Notes: generated by a model not told the origin, from the sequence alone. A stretch of 64,000 nucleotides of DNA from Blattabacterium cuenoti (GCF_014252335.1 NZ_CP059218.1:455078-519077); one strand, 5' to 3'; positions 9,203-19,114 are shown, numbered from the stretch's first letter. Translations and numbers: made by a program.

Positions 9203-9439
9203 ATGTGTATAATTTTGAATTTATCTGAACTGAAAAAAGGAGAAAAAGGAATTATCAAAGGATATAAAAATAATAATTTTCCAATAAAATTATTAGAATT
9301 AGGAGTATTACCAGGTGTAAAATTTGAAATTATTTTTATATCTATTTTTTCTGATCCATTATGTATTCGCTATGATTTATCTTGTTTAGTATTACGTAAA
9401 CAAGAAGCATATAATATTCTCGTAGAACTTATTAATTAA
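9203..9439 (+). CDS. feoA: ferrous iron transport protein A
   Basis: This 78-residue protein has the SH3-like FeoA fold pattern: LSELKKGEKGIIKGY at the start and the LLELGVLPGVKFEII core. FeoA is a small cytoplasmic partner of the FeoB ferrous iron permease. Its TAA stop overlaps the feoB ATG by one base (TAATG), so the two are coupled. The 5' side is a 100-base divergent spacer shared with rseP; I did not recognise a Fur box in it. Confidence 0.92.
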   Translation: MCIILNLSELKKGEKGIIKGYKNNNFPIKLLELGVLPGVKFEIIFISIFSDPLCIRYDLSCLVLRKQEAYNILVELIN

Positions 9440-11517
9440 TGCAAAAAAAATTAATTATAATTGGTAATCCAAATGTTGGAAAAACATCTTTATTTAATCA
9501 ATTAACCGGATTAAATCAAAAAGTTGGAAATTATTTAGGTGTAACCGTTGATAAAAAAATAGGATATTTTTATCATAACACAATATATTATCAAATTATA
9601 GATATTCCTGGAACATATAGTATTTATCCATCATCAAAAGATGAAGAAATTGTTGTAAATCTTTTTTTTAATAATGAAAAAGATCAAGATTATCCAGATA
9701 TAACTCTTTTCATAGCAGATGCATCAAATATAAAAAAGAGTCTATTATTATTTCAACAAATACAAGATTTAGGCATGCCTATTTTATTGATTTTAAATAT
9801 GCTTGATGAAGCCAAAAACAAAGGGATTGTCTTAAATGTACAAAAATTGAAAAACATTATTTCAACAGAAATAGTATCAGTTAATGCTAGAACTGGACAA
9901 GGACTAATTCAATTAAAAGATACAATTCATTTTTTTAACGCAAAAAAAAAATTTTTCAATTATCATAAAAATGATGATTATACATTTATTGATTCTTCTT
10001 CTTCAATTGTAGATTTCAATGCTATTAAAAAAGTTCAAAAATATTATAAAATTAATATTTATAAAGCTTGGTATTATTTAGCATGCCAAAATAAAAATAT
10101 ACAACACAATACATATTTAAAAAAAATTAAAAATAGGTACAATATTATTTCAAACAAATTGCAAATTAAAGAAATTTGTAATAGATATGAAAAAATAGAA
10201 AATATTATTTCACAAACGGTTCATATTTGTTCTAATGATAAAATAAAAAAAATTTTAAATTTTTCAAATAAAATTGATAACTCTTTCTTCATTCATCCAT
10301 TATGGGGTTATTTGATTTTTTTTTTATTTTTATTTTGTATTTTTCAAAGTATTTTTATTTGGGCTACTACACCAAAAAAATTATTAGAATTTTGTTTTTT
10401 ATTTATTCAACAAAAATTAGACAATGTTTATCCGGGTCCTATCAATAATTTTATATTACATGGTATTTTACCAGGTATTAGTATGATTTTTACTTTTATT
10501 CCACAAATTGTAATTCTATTATTTTTTATTCTTCTTATGGAAGAAACCGGCTATATAAATAGAGTTATATTTTTAATGGATAGACTAATGCGACCTTTTG
10601 GATTAAATGGTAAAAGCGTAGTTCCAATGATGTCTAGCCTTGCTTGTGCAATTCCTGCAATTCTTTCTTGTAGACATATTGACAACAATAGAGAACGTTT
10701 AATCACAATATTAGCAACTCCTTTTATTACCTGTTCAGCTAGATTACCAGTTTATTCACTGATTATTTCTATTATTATTCCGGATAAACAATGGTTTTTT
10801 TTTCATTTAAGAGGCATTGTGTTAATGGTTATGTATTTGTTAGGATTTTTCACTTCATTAATGATTTCCATGATGTTTAATATTTTGTTAAAAAAAGATT
10901 ATCAAAGTCATCTAATCATGGAAATGCCAACATATAAGTGGCCTATGATCAATAATATATTAATATCATTATGGATTCATATTAAATCTTTTATTTTTAA
11001 TACTGGAAAAATGATATTATTAATTAGTGTATTAATTTGGAGTTTAGGTACTCTCGGCCCTGCTACAACCATAAAAAATCAATACTTTGGTATAGGTATA
11101 CAACAACAAAACTTAAATAATTCTTATTTAGGTATTATAGGAAAAAAAATAGAACCATTGATTTCTCCATTAGGATATGATTGGAAAATAGGAATAGGTT
11201 TACTTTCTTCATTAATTGCTAGAGAAGTTTTTGTAAGTACAATGGCTACCGTATATAGTATAGAACAAAATCATTATCCATTAATAAAAGATAAAATGAA
11301 AAAAGACACTTATTTAAATACTAAACAACCTATTTATAATCTAGCGACAGGATTATCTTTATTATTTTTTTATGCATTTTCCATGCAATGTATGAGTACA
11401 TTATCTATTATAAAAAAAGAAACTAAAACATGGAAATGGTCAATTATACAATTTATTTTAATGACTTTGTTAGCTTATAGTTCTTCTTTTATTATTTTTC
11501 ACATTTTCAAAACATGA
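9439..11517 (+). CDS. feoB: ferrous iron transport protein B
   Basis: FeoB moves Fe2+ across the inner membrane, driven by an N-terminal G domain. The 692 residues show G1 GNPNVGKTS near residue 8, the G2 Thr in GNYLGVTVD, G3 DIPGTYS and G4 NMLD, so nucleotide binding looks intact. The region about 285-692 contains many membrane helices with two Gate domains (GYINRVIFLMDRLMRPFG and SLIAREVFVSTM regions). It is shorter than the E. coli protein, mostly in the cytoplasmic linker. The stop overlaps the start of a small Cys-rich gene by four bases. The set feoA-feoB-small peptide forms one iron-uptake operon. Confidence 0.95.
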   Translation: MQKKLIIIGNPNVGKTSLFNQLTGLNQKVGNYLGVTVDKKIGYFYHNTIYYQIIDIPGTYSIYPSSKDEEIVVNLFFNNEKDQDYPDITLFIADASNIKKSLLLFQQIQDLGMPILLILNMLDEAKNKGIVLNVQKLKNIISTEIVSVNARTGQGLIQLKDTIHFFNAKKKFFNYHKNDDYTFIDSSSSIVDFNAIKKVQKYYKINIYKAWYYLACQNKNIQHNTYLKKIKNRYNIISNKLQIKEICNRYEKIENIISQTVHICSNDKIKKILNFSNKIDNSFFIHPLWGYLIFFLFLFCIFQSIFIWATTPKKLLEFCFLFIQQKLDNVYPGPINNFILHGILPGISMIFTFIPQIVILLFFILLMEETGYINRVIFLMDRLMRPFGLNGKSVVPMMSSLACAIPAILSCRHIDNNRERLITILATPFITCSARLPVYSLIISIIIPDKQWFFFHLRGIVLMVMYLLGFFTSLMISMMFNILLKKDYQSHLIMEMPTYKWPMINNILISLWIHIKSFIFNTGKMILLISVLIWSLGTLGPATTIKNQYFGIGIQQQNLNNSYLGIIGKKIEPLISPLGYDWKIGIGLLSSLIAREVFVSTMATVYSIEQNHYPLIKDKMKKDTYLNTKQPIYNLATGLSLLFFYAFSMQCMSTLSIIKKETKTWKWSIIQFILMTLLAYSSSFIIFHIFKT

Positions 11518-11681
11518 ATAATTATATTTATCAATATATGATAATTGGCTTGATTTTCATATTGTCTATGATGTATTTTATAATATTGATTTTAAAAAAA
11601 ATAATTTTTTTTTTAAAATCAAAAAATAAATGCGATACTACATGCAATTGCAATAAACTATTATATAAAAAATATAAATAA
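11514..11681 (+). CDS. FeoB-associated Cys-rich membrane micropeptide
   Basis: This short gene encodes 55 residues and starts at an ATG that overlaps the feoB TGA by four bases. The product has one hydrophobic span at about residues 9-34, a lysine-rich stretch, then the cluster CDTTCNC near 40-46. This architecture (one helix, basic stretch, Cys cluster) and the position directly after feoB match the FeoB-associated Cys-rich membrane protein family known in Bacteroidota and Firmicutes. The role is thought to be metal handling at the FeoB exit, analogous to FeoC, but is not proven. It ends 14 bases before the convergent ddl gene. Retention of coding capacity across a T- and A-rich stretch argues that it is real. 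Confidence 0.82.
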   Translation: MNNYIYQYMIIGLIFILSMMYFIILILKKIIFFLKSKNKCDTTCNCNKLLYKKYK

Positions 11682-11695
11682 TATTTATACTTTAT

Positions 11696-12682
11696 CTATT
11701 TGATCTTATCTATAGAATAATATATAAATTCTTTTAAAAAATTTGATAATGAATATCCTGCATGTTGTAATTGTTTTGGAAAAATACTCTTATCAGAAAA
11801 ACCTGGAACTGTATTAATTTCTAAAAAAAAAGGTGTTTCATTCACAATAATATATTCTGACCTAGAAATACCTTTTAAATTCAATATTTTACAAACTTGT
11901 TTTGCTATATGTTTCATTTTATTTTCTATCTTTTGTGATATTCTTGCTGGAGTTATTTCATGAGATTTACCAGAATATTTTGATTCAAAATCAAAAAAAT
12001 CATTTTGACTAATAATTTCTGTAATTGGTAAAACTGTTATATTTTTATTAAAAGCAATCACTCCTACAGATAATTCTATACCAGATAGATAAGATTCAAT
12101 CAAAATTTCTTCATCTTGTTTAAAAGCATTTGTTATGGAGGTTAATAATTGATTTTTATTATAAACTTTGGATATTCCTAAACTAGATCCAGATTTATTA
12201 GGTTTTACAAAACATGGAAGTCCTACTTTATCTAAAATTTGGTGTTCACAAAATAATTGATTTTGATTCAAAAAAAAAGATGTAGCAGTATTAATACCAT
12301 ATTCTTTTAATAATGTCAAACAATAAATTTTATTAAAAGTAAGATTAGAATGATGAAAATTACATCCTGTATATGGTATATTTAATAAATCAAAATAAGC
12401 CTGCATAATACCATCTTCTCCTGGAGATCCATGTATTGCATTAAAAATACAATCAAATTTTAAAATATTATTGTTAGATAAACGAATCGTAAAATTATGT
12501 CTATTCACTAAATATTTTATATTATTTTCATCTTTAAAAAACCATGTTTTTCTAAAAATATATACTAAATATGGATCAAATTCATCTTTATTTAAATGTT
12601 TTAATACGAATTTACCACTGTTTAAGGAAATTGGAGCCTCATCTGTATATCCACCTACTATGATAGCTATTGTTTTCTTCAT
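11696..12682 (-). CDS. ddl: D-alanine--D-alanine ligase
   Basis: Ddl joins two D-Ala with ATP to make the dipeptide end of the peptidoglycan precursor used by MurF. The 328 residues show the ATP-grasp layout: N-terminal GGYTDEAPISL segment, HGSPGEDG near residue 85, the KPNKSGSSLGISKV nucleotide loop, ESYLSGIELSVGV, and FLEINTVPGFSDKS, which contains metal ligands, near the C-terminus. All key elements are present. It is divergent from the PASTA gene by 24 bases. The ddl, PASTA and RluD genes are neighbours in many Flavobacteriia. Confidence 0.95.
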   Translation of the reverse strand: MKKTIAIIVGGYTDEAPISLNSGKFVLKHLNKDEFDPYLVYIFRKTWFFKDENNIKYLVNRHNFTIRLSNNNILKFDCIFNAIHGSPGEDGIMQAYFDLLNIPYTGCNFHHSNLTFNKIYCLTLLKEYGINTATSFFLNQNQLFCEHQILDKVGLPCFVKPNKSGSSLGISKVYNKNQLLTSITNAFKQDEEILIESYLSGIELSVGVIAFNKNITVLPITEIISQNDFFDFESKYSGKSHEITPARISQKIENKMKHIAKQVCKILNLKGISRSEYIIVNETPFFLEINTVPGFSDKSIFPKQLQHAGYSLSNFLKEFIYYSIDKIK

Positions 12683-12706
12683 TTTTTATTTATTTTATAA
12701 TTTATT

Positions 12707-13618
12707 ATGAAATATTATAAATACTGTTTAATTATTTTGATAAATTTATTAATTGCTATATATATACTATATAATATTACTAATGTAGCTTTAAATTGGG
12801 TCAACATTTACACTAAACATGGTTCATATGTTATAGTTCCAAATATTAGTAACTTAACCATTAAACAATCTGTATCATTGTTAAATCAATTAGGATTAAA
12901 ATATGAAATATCTGAATCAGAATATAATCCATCTTTTAAACCTAATCAAATATTATATTTTTTACCAGAAGCTGGTAATCATGTTAAAATAGGACGATCT
13001 ATATATATTAAAGTCAATGCTACACATTATAAAACTACAGTCTTACCTAATATTTTTAATAAAAAAAAACGAATAGCTATAAAACTACTTCATGCTAATC
13101 ATATTTACGTAGACAAAATTAAATATATAAACAATATATCTAAAAATACTATTTACAAGGCATTGTTGAAAGGAAAAAATATTACATCTGGATGTGTATT
13201 ACCAGTGAAACATCAAATTACTTTAATTATTGGAAATGGATATTATATCAAAAATAATTATTATGTAATTCCAAATGTTAATGGTATGCCTATTCATAAT
13301 GCTATACCATTATTAAACAAACAACTATTTAACAATATTCATATTATTATAGATAATATGAATTCTTTATTATATAATGATAAATTTGATAATAATTCAT
13401 TAATATATCGTCAATCTCCTAATCCAGGACATATTACTCCTGATAAAAACATTTCTATAGATTTATGGATTACTAACTATACTAATACCAATCATAATGA
13501 ACAAAATAATCATACTACGAACAATGACAACAAAAAAATAGATATTTCACAACAAAATAATAATTCATATAAACCATATCAAAAAGATGATGTGAATGAT
13601 ATAAAAAATAATAATTAA
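12707..13618 (+). CDS. PASTA domain membrane protein
   Basis: The 303 residues contain one N-terminal membrane segment (about 5-28), then three PASTA-like repeats beginning at VIVPNISN, TVLPNIFN and YVIPNVNG. The C-terminal tail from about residue 262 is Asn/Gln/Thr/Lys-rich and low complexity. PASTA domains bind peptidoglycan fragments or D-Ala-D-Ala groups in other bacteria; this version has no kinase domain and should face the periplasm. It lies between ddl and the RluD-type gene, a Flavobacteriia arrangement that supports a wall-related role. The precise function is unknown. Confidence 0.88.
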   Translation: MKYYKYCLIILINLLIAIYILYNITNVALNWVNIYTKHGSYVIVPNISNLTIKQSVSLLNQLGLKYEISESEYNPSFKPNQILYFLPEAGNHVKIGRSIYIKVNATHYKTTVLPNIFNKKKRIAIKLLHANHIYVDKIKYINNISKNTIYKALLKGKNITSGCVLPVKHQITLIIGNGYYIKNNYYVIPNVNGMPIHNAIPLLNKQLFNNIHIIIDNMNSLLYNDKFDNNSLIYRQSPNPGHITPDKNISIDLWITNYTNTNHNEQNNHTTNNDNKKIDISQQNNNSYKPYQKDDVNDIKNNN

Positions 13619-13639
13619 CTCAATGACGTATTATATTAT

Positions 13640-14617
13640 ATGAAAAAATTCAAATTTTGTGTACAATACACACAATTATTAATACGAATAGATAAATACT
13701 TAACACAATATATAAAGGATATTAGCAGAAATCAAATTCAATATGCGATCAAATCAGGCAATATATTAGTGAACAACAAACGTATTAAAAACAATTATAT
13801 AGTAAAACCTTGTGATTGTATAGAAGGAAAAATTAATCCTTATATAGAATTTCAAATTGAATATAATAATCTTCATGGAGAAAATATACCTATTAATATT
13901 ATTTATGAAGATGAAGATTTAGCAGTTATTAATAAACCTGCTGGTATGGTAGTACATCCAGGAATTAAAAATTTAACTAGTACGTTAATTAATGGAATTA
14001 TTTATCATTTCAAACAAAATATTAATTTATATAGATGTGGATTAATTCATAGACTAGATAAAGATACTTCTGGATTATTAGTTATTGCTAAAAATGAATC
14101 TTCACAAAGATCTTTATCTAAACAATTTTTTCATAAAACTGTAACAAGAAAATATATTGCTTTAGTATGGGGAAATTTAAAATATAAACAAGGAACTATT
14201 AGTGGATTTATAGGAAAAGATCCTAAAAATAGAATAAAAATGAAATTATTTAACAAATTTGCCATGGGCAGACAATATTCCATCACTCATTATAAAGTTA
14301 TAGAAAGATTTAAATATTTAACTTCTATTATATGTCGTCTAGAAACTGGAAAAACACATCAAATTAGAACTCATTTCAAATTTGTAGGACATCCTATATT
14401 TAATGATAAAATATATGGAGGTAATAAAATTCCAATACCAACTTCAAATCAAGATATTGCTTTTTTCAAAAGTTGTCTAAATATATTAAACAGACAAGCA
14501 TTGCATTCATTTTATCTTTCTTTTGTTCATCCTACAAATAAAAAACTATGTTCTTTTACATGTCATATTCCTAATGAATGGAATTTATTATTAAAGCAAT
14601 GTAGATATCAAATTTAA
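13640..14617 (+). CDS. rluD: RluA/RluD family pseudouridine synthase
   Basis: This 325-residue protein has an N-terminal S4 RNA-binding domain (about 18-70) and a catalytic domain with HRLDKDTSGLL near residue 137, where the Asp is the nucleophile that isomerises uridine. RTHFKFVGHPI lies in the C-terminal half. RluD-type enzymes modify 23S rRNA helix 69 and are often kept in reduced genomes, so RluD is the best guess, but the exact target cannot be read from sequence. It follows the PASTA gene by 21 bases and probably shares its transcript. Confidence 0.9.
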   Translation: MKKFKFCVQYTQLLIRIDKYLTQYIKDISRNQIQYAIKSGNILVNNKRIKNNYIVKPCDCIEGKINPYIEFQIEYNNLHGENIPINIIYEDEDLAVINKPAGMVVHPGIKNLTSTLINGIIYHFKQNINLYRCGLIHRLDKDTSGLLVIAKNESSQRSLSKQFFHKTVTRKYIALVWGNLKYKQGTISGFIGKDPKNRIKMKLFNKFAMGRQYSITHYKVIERFKYLTSIICRLETGKTHQIRTHFKFVGHPIFNDKIYGGNKIPIPTSNQDIAFFKSCLNILNRQALHSFYLSFVHPTNKKLCSFTCHIPNEWNLLLKQCRYQI

Positions 14618-14685
14618 ATCCTAAATCCTTATAATATAATAAAAGAATATGATAACAAATCCATATTAATTATTATAAATAAATA

Positions 14686-14736
14686 CATTACTTTACTTTA
14701 CTCCTAACTCCTATTCCTTCTTCTTCTTCTTACACA
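14686..14736. repeat. polypyrimidine micro-repeat tract
   Basis: Between the convergent RluD-type and mgtE genes the + strand is almost pure pyrimidine with short iterated words: TTACTT-like units, CTCCTAACTCC-like units, then TTC repeated. It may be simple slippage sequence or part of a transcription end region. No hairpin with a T-run is obvious. Confidence 0.4.
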
Positions 14737-14745
14737 ACTATATAT

Positions 14746-16116
14746 CTATAATATAATATCATTCAATAGTATATATGATATAGAAAAATAAATTAATAAT
14801 CCAAAAACATCTACCAATGTTGCTACAAAAGGAGCGGATGAGCTAGCTGGATCCCCTCGAAATTTTTTAATAATGAATGGTAACATAGAACCACTAAATG
14901 TACCCCATAATACAACTCCAATTAAAGATACATAAACAGTAATTCCTATTAATATAAAATGATCCCCATAATTAAATAAACGAAAATAATGCCATGTTAA
15001 AATTCGTATAAATCCTGTAAATCCTAAAAATCCTCCTAAAAACAAGCCACATATTATTTCTCTCTTCATTACAATCCACCAATCTTTAATTTTGATTTCT
15101 CCTAATGCCATTGCTTGAATAATTAATGTCGATGCTTGAGCTCCACTATTACCTCCACTAGAAACTACTAACGGTATAAATAGAGATAAAACTACAGCTT
15201 TTTCTATAAAACTAGAAAAATGTTGCATAACTGTCGTAGTCAACATTTCTCCTATAAATAACAATATTAACCACCCAGCTCTTTTTTGAATTAATTTATA
15301 CAAAGGAACTTTCATATAGGATTGATTTAATACTTCCATCCCTCCAATTTTTTGAATATCTTCTCGATAATTTTCATTTGAAACCCATAATATATCATCT
15401 ATAGTTACTATTCCTAATAATATTTTTTTATCATCTATTACCGGTAAAGAAAATCTATTATTCATAGAAAATATTTTAATTGCTTCTTCTTCAGTATTAG
15501 TTACACTTAATGCCGTACTATATTGTCTATCCATTAATTCATAAACTTTAGTTTTTGGATCGACTAATAGAAATTCTCGTATTTTTATATCGTCTAATAA
15601 TTTACCTTTTTCATCAACTATATATATAATTTCTATGGCTTCATTATTATTTTGTCCTTCTGTTCTTATATAATCTAAAACTTCTTGTATACTCCAAGTA
15701 TTTTTAACTGAAATATAATATGGAATCATTAATCTTCCAACACTATTTTCAGGATAGCCTAAAGAAACTAATGTTTTTTTTTTTTCTTCTTTTGACAAAT
15801 ATTTGATTAAATCTTTTAATGAATCTTTAGAAAGATTTTCTAAAAAAGAAACACGATCATCTACAGATAGATTATTTAAAAAATTAAATTTTTTAATTGG
15901 GGTAAGTCCTTCTATGATTTTTTCTTTTATAGGAAAATCTAAAACTCTAAAAATAGAAGATGCTTTATTATTTTTCAATACACTAAAAAAATAAATCACA
16001 TCATTTGGATAATCATGAAATATTTTTATTAAAGAATTAATAGTTTGATTATTTAAAAATTTTTCATTAAAACGAGTTTCTAAACTATTAGCATTACACT
16101 GTTTTTTGGTATTCAT
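14746..16116 (-). CDS. mgtE: magnesium transporter MgtE
   Basis: MgtE is a Mg2+-gated channel that brings magnesium through the inner membrane. The ATG at 16116 gives 456 residues; the frame also opens from a TTG five codons earlier. The N-terminal superhelical domain covers about 20-125 and the paired CBS domains about 130-255 (IPYYISVKNTWSIQEVLDYI and ALSVTNTEEEAIKIF regions). Five membrane helices follow, with SSGGNSGAQASTL in the pore region and the FVATLVDVFGLLIYF segment near the C-terminus. Both halves look intact. A run of 12 T at 15774-15785 (A12 in the message) is coding and in frame. It diverges from leuS. Confidence 0.93.
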   Translation of the reverse strand: MNTKKQCNANSLETRFNEKFLNNQTINSLIKIFHDYPNDVIYFFSVLKNNKASSIFRVLDFPIKEKIIEGLTPIKKFNFLNNLSVDDRVSFLENLSKDSLKDLIKYLSKEEKKKTLVSLGYPENSVGRLMIPYYISVKNTWSIQEVLDYIRTEGQNNNEAIEIIYIVDEKGKLLDDIKIREFLLVDPKTKVYELMDRQYSTALSVTNTEEEAIKIFSMNNRFSLPVIDDKKILLGIVTIDDILWVSNENYREDIQKIGGMEVLNQSYMKVPLYKLIQKRAGWLILLFIGEMLTTTVMQHFSSFIEKAVVLSLFIPLVVSSGGNSGAQASTLIIQAMALGEIKIKDWWIVMKREIICGLFLGGFLGFTGFIRILTWHYFRLFNYGDHFILIGITVYVSLIGVVLWGTFSGSMLPFIIKKFRGDPASSSAPFVATLVDVFGLLIYFSISYILLNDIIL

Positions 16117-16264
16117 TGTAATTGTAATCAATTTATTTTAAATTTTATAAAAAATTATTTTTTTCAAGTGTATTATTCATAGTTTTAAAATCTGTAAAAT
16201 TACGTAATAATATTATGGTTATATATAAACATTATAAATCATTATAAATTCAACACAAATTCAT

Positions 16265-19069
16265 ATGGATTATAATTTTAAACACATTGAAAAACGTTGG
16301 CAAACATTTTGGAAAGAACAAAAAACTTTTTGTACTGAAGATAATAATAAAAATCATACATATTATATATTAAATATGTTTCCTTATCCATCTGGGGCAG
16401 GACTACATATAGGACATTGTATTGGGTATATTGCTTCAGATATATATGCCAGATATAAACGTGCTAAAGGATATAATGTATTGAATCCAATAGGGTTTGA
16501 TTCTTTTGGGTTACCTGCGGAACAATACGCAATAAAAACTGGACAACATCCTTCTTATACTACTAATAAAAATATAAAAAAATATCACGATCAAATTAAT
16601 CAACTTGGAATTTCATTTGATTGGAATCGTACAATATCTACTAGTGATCCTACCTTTTACCGTTGGACTCAATGGATGTTTATTCAAATATTTAATTCCT
16701 GGTATGATAAAGATATAGATCAAGCAAAATCTATAGATTGTTTAGTGGACAAATTTAATAAAAACGGAAATTTAATAGTTAATGCTAGTACTACATATCA
16801 AAATCAATTTGATTCAAATGAATGGAAATCTTACTCAAATGTCCAACAAGAATATATATTATCATATTATCGTTTAGCTTTTCTTTGTAAAGAAACAGTC
16901 AATTGGTGTCCAGAATTAGGCACAGTTTTAGCAAATGATGAAATCATAAATGGAAAAAGTCAAAGAGGAGGATATCAAATTTACAAAAAACAAATGTTAC
17001 AGTGGAATATACGAATTACCGCTTATGCAGAACGATTATTAAAAGGATTAAAAGAAATTAAATGTTCTGATTCTTTGAAAAAACTCCAATATTATTGGAT
17101 CGGTAAAAAATATGGAATTTCCTTAAATTTGGATATTGTTTTTATTAATAATAAAATTACGAATATAGAATCTGTTATATTTTTTCCAGAAATGATATTT
17201 GGAATAACTTTTATTATTATGTCTACAGATCATCCATTAATTGATAAAATATCTATAGAAAATTATAAAAGTAGAATTATTCATTATATTAATCAAGAAA
17301 TTTCTGTAGAAGAAAAAATATCTGGTATTTTTACCGGAAATTATGTGTTTCATCCTTTAATAAAAAATAAAAAAATCCCTATTTATGTTAGTCATTCTTT
17401 TACAGTTGAGAACCAATATAAATCAATAGTTGGAATTCCAGGACATGATCAACATTGCAATCAATTTGCAAAATTATTTGGATTAGATATTATAAAAGTA
17501 TTATCATCTGATTTAAAAACCCAATATGATAATACACAATATATGATAAATTCTGGATTTTTAAACGGGTTACAATCCAAAATTGCTAAAAAACACATCA
17601 TGAAATTTTTAGTAAAACATAAAAAAGGGTGTCCTATCATTAGTTATCGATTGCGTGATGCAGTGTTTTCTAGACAAAGATACTGGGGGGAACCAATACC
17701 TATTTATTTTAAAAAAAATATTCCTATCCCAATACCTATAGATAAATTACCTTTAATTCTTCCTAAAATTATCAAATTTCATCCGAAAAATGGACAATCT
17801 CCATTAATTAGAGCAGAATATTGGGCATGGGATGAACAAAATGTCAAAATAGTTCATCAATCTTTAATTGATAATAAATCTGTATTTCCTATAGAAGTTC
17901 ATACTATGCCTAGTTGGGCTGGATCAAGTTGGTATTTTTTACGTTATATGGATGTTAATAATAATAATTTTTTTTTATCTAAAAAAAAAGAAAAAATTTG
18001 GAAACAAGTAGATTTATATATTGGTGGATCTGAACATGCAACAGGACATTTAATTTATTCTAGATTTTGGAATAAATTTTTAAAAGATAGAGGATGGATT
18101 AATTCAGAAGAACCTTTTAAAAAAATAATTAATCAAGGAATGATTATAAATTATTCTGCGATTATATTTAAAATTAGTAGAAAAAATGTATTTATTTCTT
18201 ATGGATTAATAAATAAAATTAATTCTTCATCTTTACAAGAAATTTATATAGATATAAATATAGTAAATTTAAAAGATGAATTAGATGTAATACAATTTAA
18301 AAAATATAATACAGAATTTACAAATGCAAAATTTATTTTAGAACAAGGGGTATTTCTTTGTAAAAGAAAGTTAGAAAAAATGTCTAAATCTAAACATAAC
18401 GTTATCAATCCTGATAATATATGTAAAAAATATGGATCAGATATATTTAGACTTTATGAAATGTTTTTAGGTCCCATTGAAAAATCCAAACCTTGGGATG
18501 TATCTAAAATTAATGGTGTAAAAAATTTTTTAAAAAAATTTTGGAGATTATTTCATAATGTTAATGGTATTTTTAATCTCAATAAAGAAACTCCAACTAT
18601 GCAAGAACAATCGATGTTACACGAAACTATTAAAAAAGTCACAGAACAAATACAATTATTTTCTTTTAATACATCTATCAGTTATTTAATGATTCTTGTA
18701 AATAAACTAACTAAATTACAATGTAACAAACAACAAATTTTAATTCCATTAGTACAAATTATGGCACCTTTTACACCTCATATAGCAGAAGAAATATGGA
18801 GTAAATTAGGAAATACAAAATCAATAATGTTTTATTCATTTCCTATTTATAATCCACAATTTCTTACCAAAACAACAATTACATATCTCATTATGTTTAA
18901 TGGAAAATTTAAGTTTAAAGAAGAATTTGAACCACATCAAAAATTATCTATTATTAAAAGTAAAATTTTACATCATCCTAAAATCAAATTGATTTTGAAA
19001 ACAAAAATTTTAAAAAAAATTATGATTATTCCAAATAAAATTATAAATATTTTATTTAGCAATCAATAA
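16265..19069 (+). CDS. leuS: leucyl-tRNA synthetase with degenerate editing domain
   Basis: LeuS charges tRNA-Leu. The 934-residue product has the class I motifs HIGH at 48-51 and KMSKS near 705-709, with the anticodon-binding helical domain after that. The CP1 editing domain (about 230-430) is present in outline but its active-site motifs have decayed. The Thr-rich TTRPDT motif is replaced by a segment reading FFPEM before IFG near residue 306, the GTGAVM segment is shortened, and the HDQRD motif reads HDQHC, losing the second Asp. Synthesis motifs such as RLRDAVFSRQRYWGEP are intact. So aminoacylation should persist while post-transfer editing is probably weak or lost. It is transcribed divergently from mgtE. 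Confidence 0.95.
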   Translation: MDYNFKHIEKRWQTFWKEQKTFCTEDNNKNHTYYILNMFPYPSGAGLHIGHCIGYIASDIYARYKRAKGYNVLNPIGFDSFGLPAEQYAIKTGQHPSYTTNKNIKKYHDQINQLGISFDWNRTISTSDPTFYRWTQWMFIQIFNSWYDKDIDQAKSIDCLVDKFNKNGNLIVNASTTYQNQFDSNEWKSYSNVQQEYILSYYRLAFLCKETVNWCPELGTVLANDEIINGKSQRGGYQIYKKQMLQWNIRITAYAERLLKGLKEIKCSDSLKKLQYYWIGKKYGISLNLDIVFINNKITNIESVIFFPEMIFGITFIIMSTDHPLIDKISIENYKSRIIHYINQEISVEEKISGIFTGNYVFHPLIKNKKIPIYVSHSFTVENQYKSIVGIPGHDQHCNQFAKLFGLDIIKVLSSDLKTQYDNTQYMINSGFLNGLQSKIAKKHIMKFLVKHKKGCPIISYRLRDAVFSRQRYWGEPIPIYFKKNIPIPIPIDKLPLILPKIIKFHPKNGQSPLIRAEYWAWDEQNVKIVHQSLIDNKSVFPIEVHTMPSWAGSSWYFLRYMDVNNNNFFLSKKKEKIWKQVDLYIGGSEHATGHLIYSRFWNKFLKDRGWINSEEPFKKIINQGMIINYSAIIFKISRKNVFISYGLINKINSSSLQEIYIDINIVNLKDELDVIQFKKYNTEFTNAKFILEQGVFLCKRKLEKMSKSKHNVINPDNICKKYGSDIFRLYEMFLGPIEKSKPWDVSKINGVKNFLKKFWRLFHNVNGIFNLNKETPTMQEQSMLHETIKKVTEQIQLFSFNTSISYLMILVNKLTKLQCNKQQILIPLVQIMAPFTPHIAEEIWSKLGNTKSIMFYSFPIYNPQFLTKTTITYLIMFNGKFKFKEEFEPHQKLSIIKSKILHHPKIKLILKTKILKKIMIIPNKIINILFSNQ

Positions 19070-19075
19070 TAATAA

Positions 19076-19105
19076 ATTTTATGTAACAATATTAAAACAT
19101 AAAAT
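19076..19105 (+). terminator. AT hairpin after leuS, possible terminator
   Basis: Seven bases after the leuS stop, ATTTTATGT pairs with ACATAAAAT across a 12-base loop. It is made almost only of A-U pairs and has no clean T-run after it, so it is a weak terminator candidate. Confidence 0.25.
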
Positions 19106-19106
19106 G

Positions 19107-19114
19107 TAGATTTG
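19107..19114 (+). promoter_or_regulatory. possible -7 element (TAGATTTG) for gdhA
   Basis: The word fits the Bacteroidota -7 consensus TAnnTTTG and lies about 76 bases before the preferred gdhA ATG. I see no TTTG at the expected -33 spacing, so this is tentative. Confidence 0.25.

Noticed and set aside
15803-15994. Small open frame on the + strand inside mgtE
   Set aside because: Antisense to the well-supported mgtE N-terminal domain.
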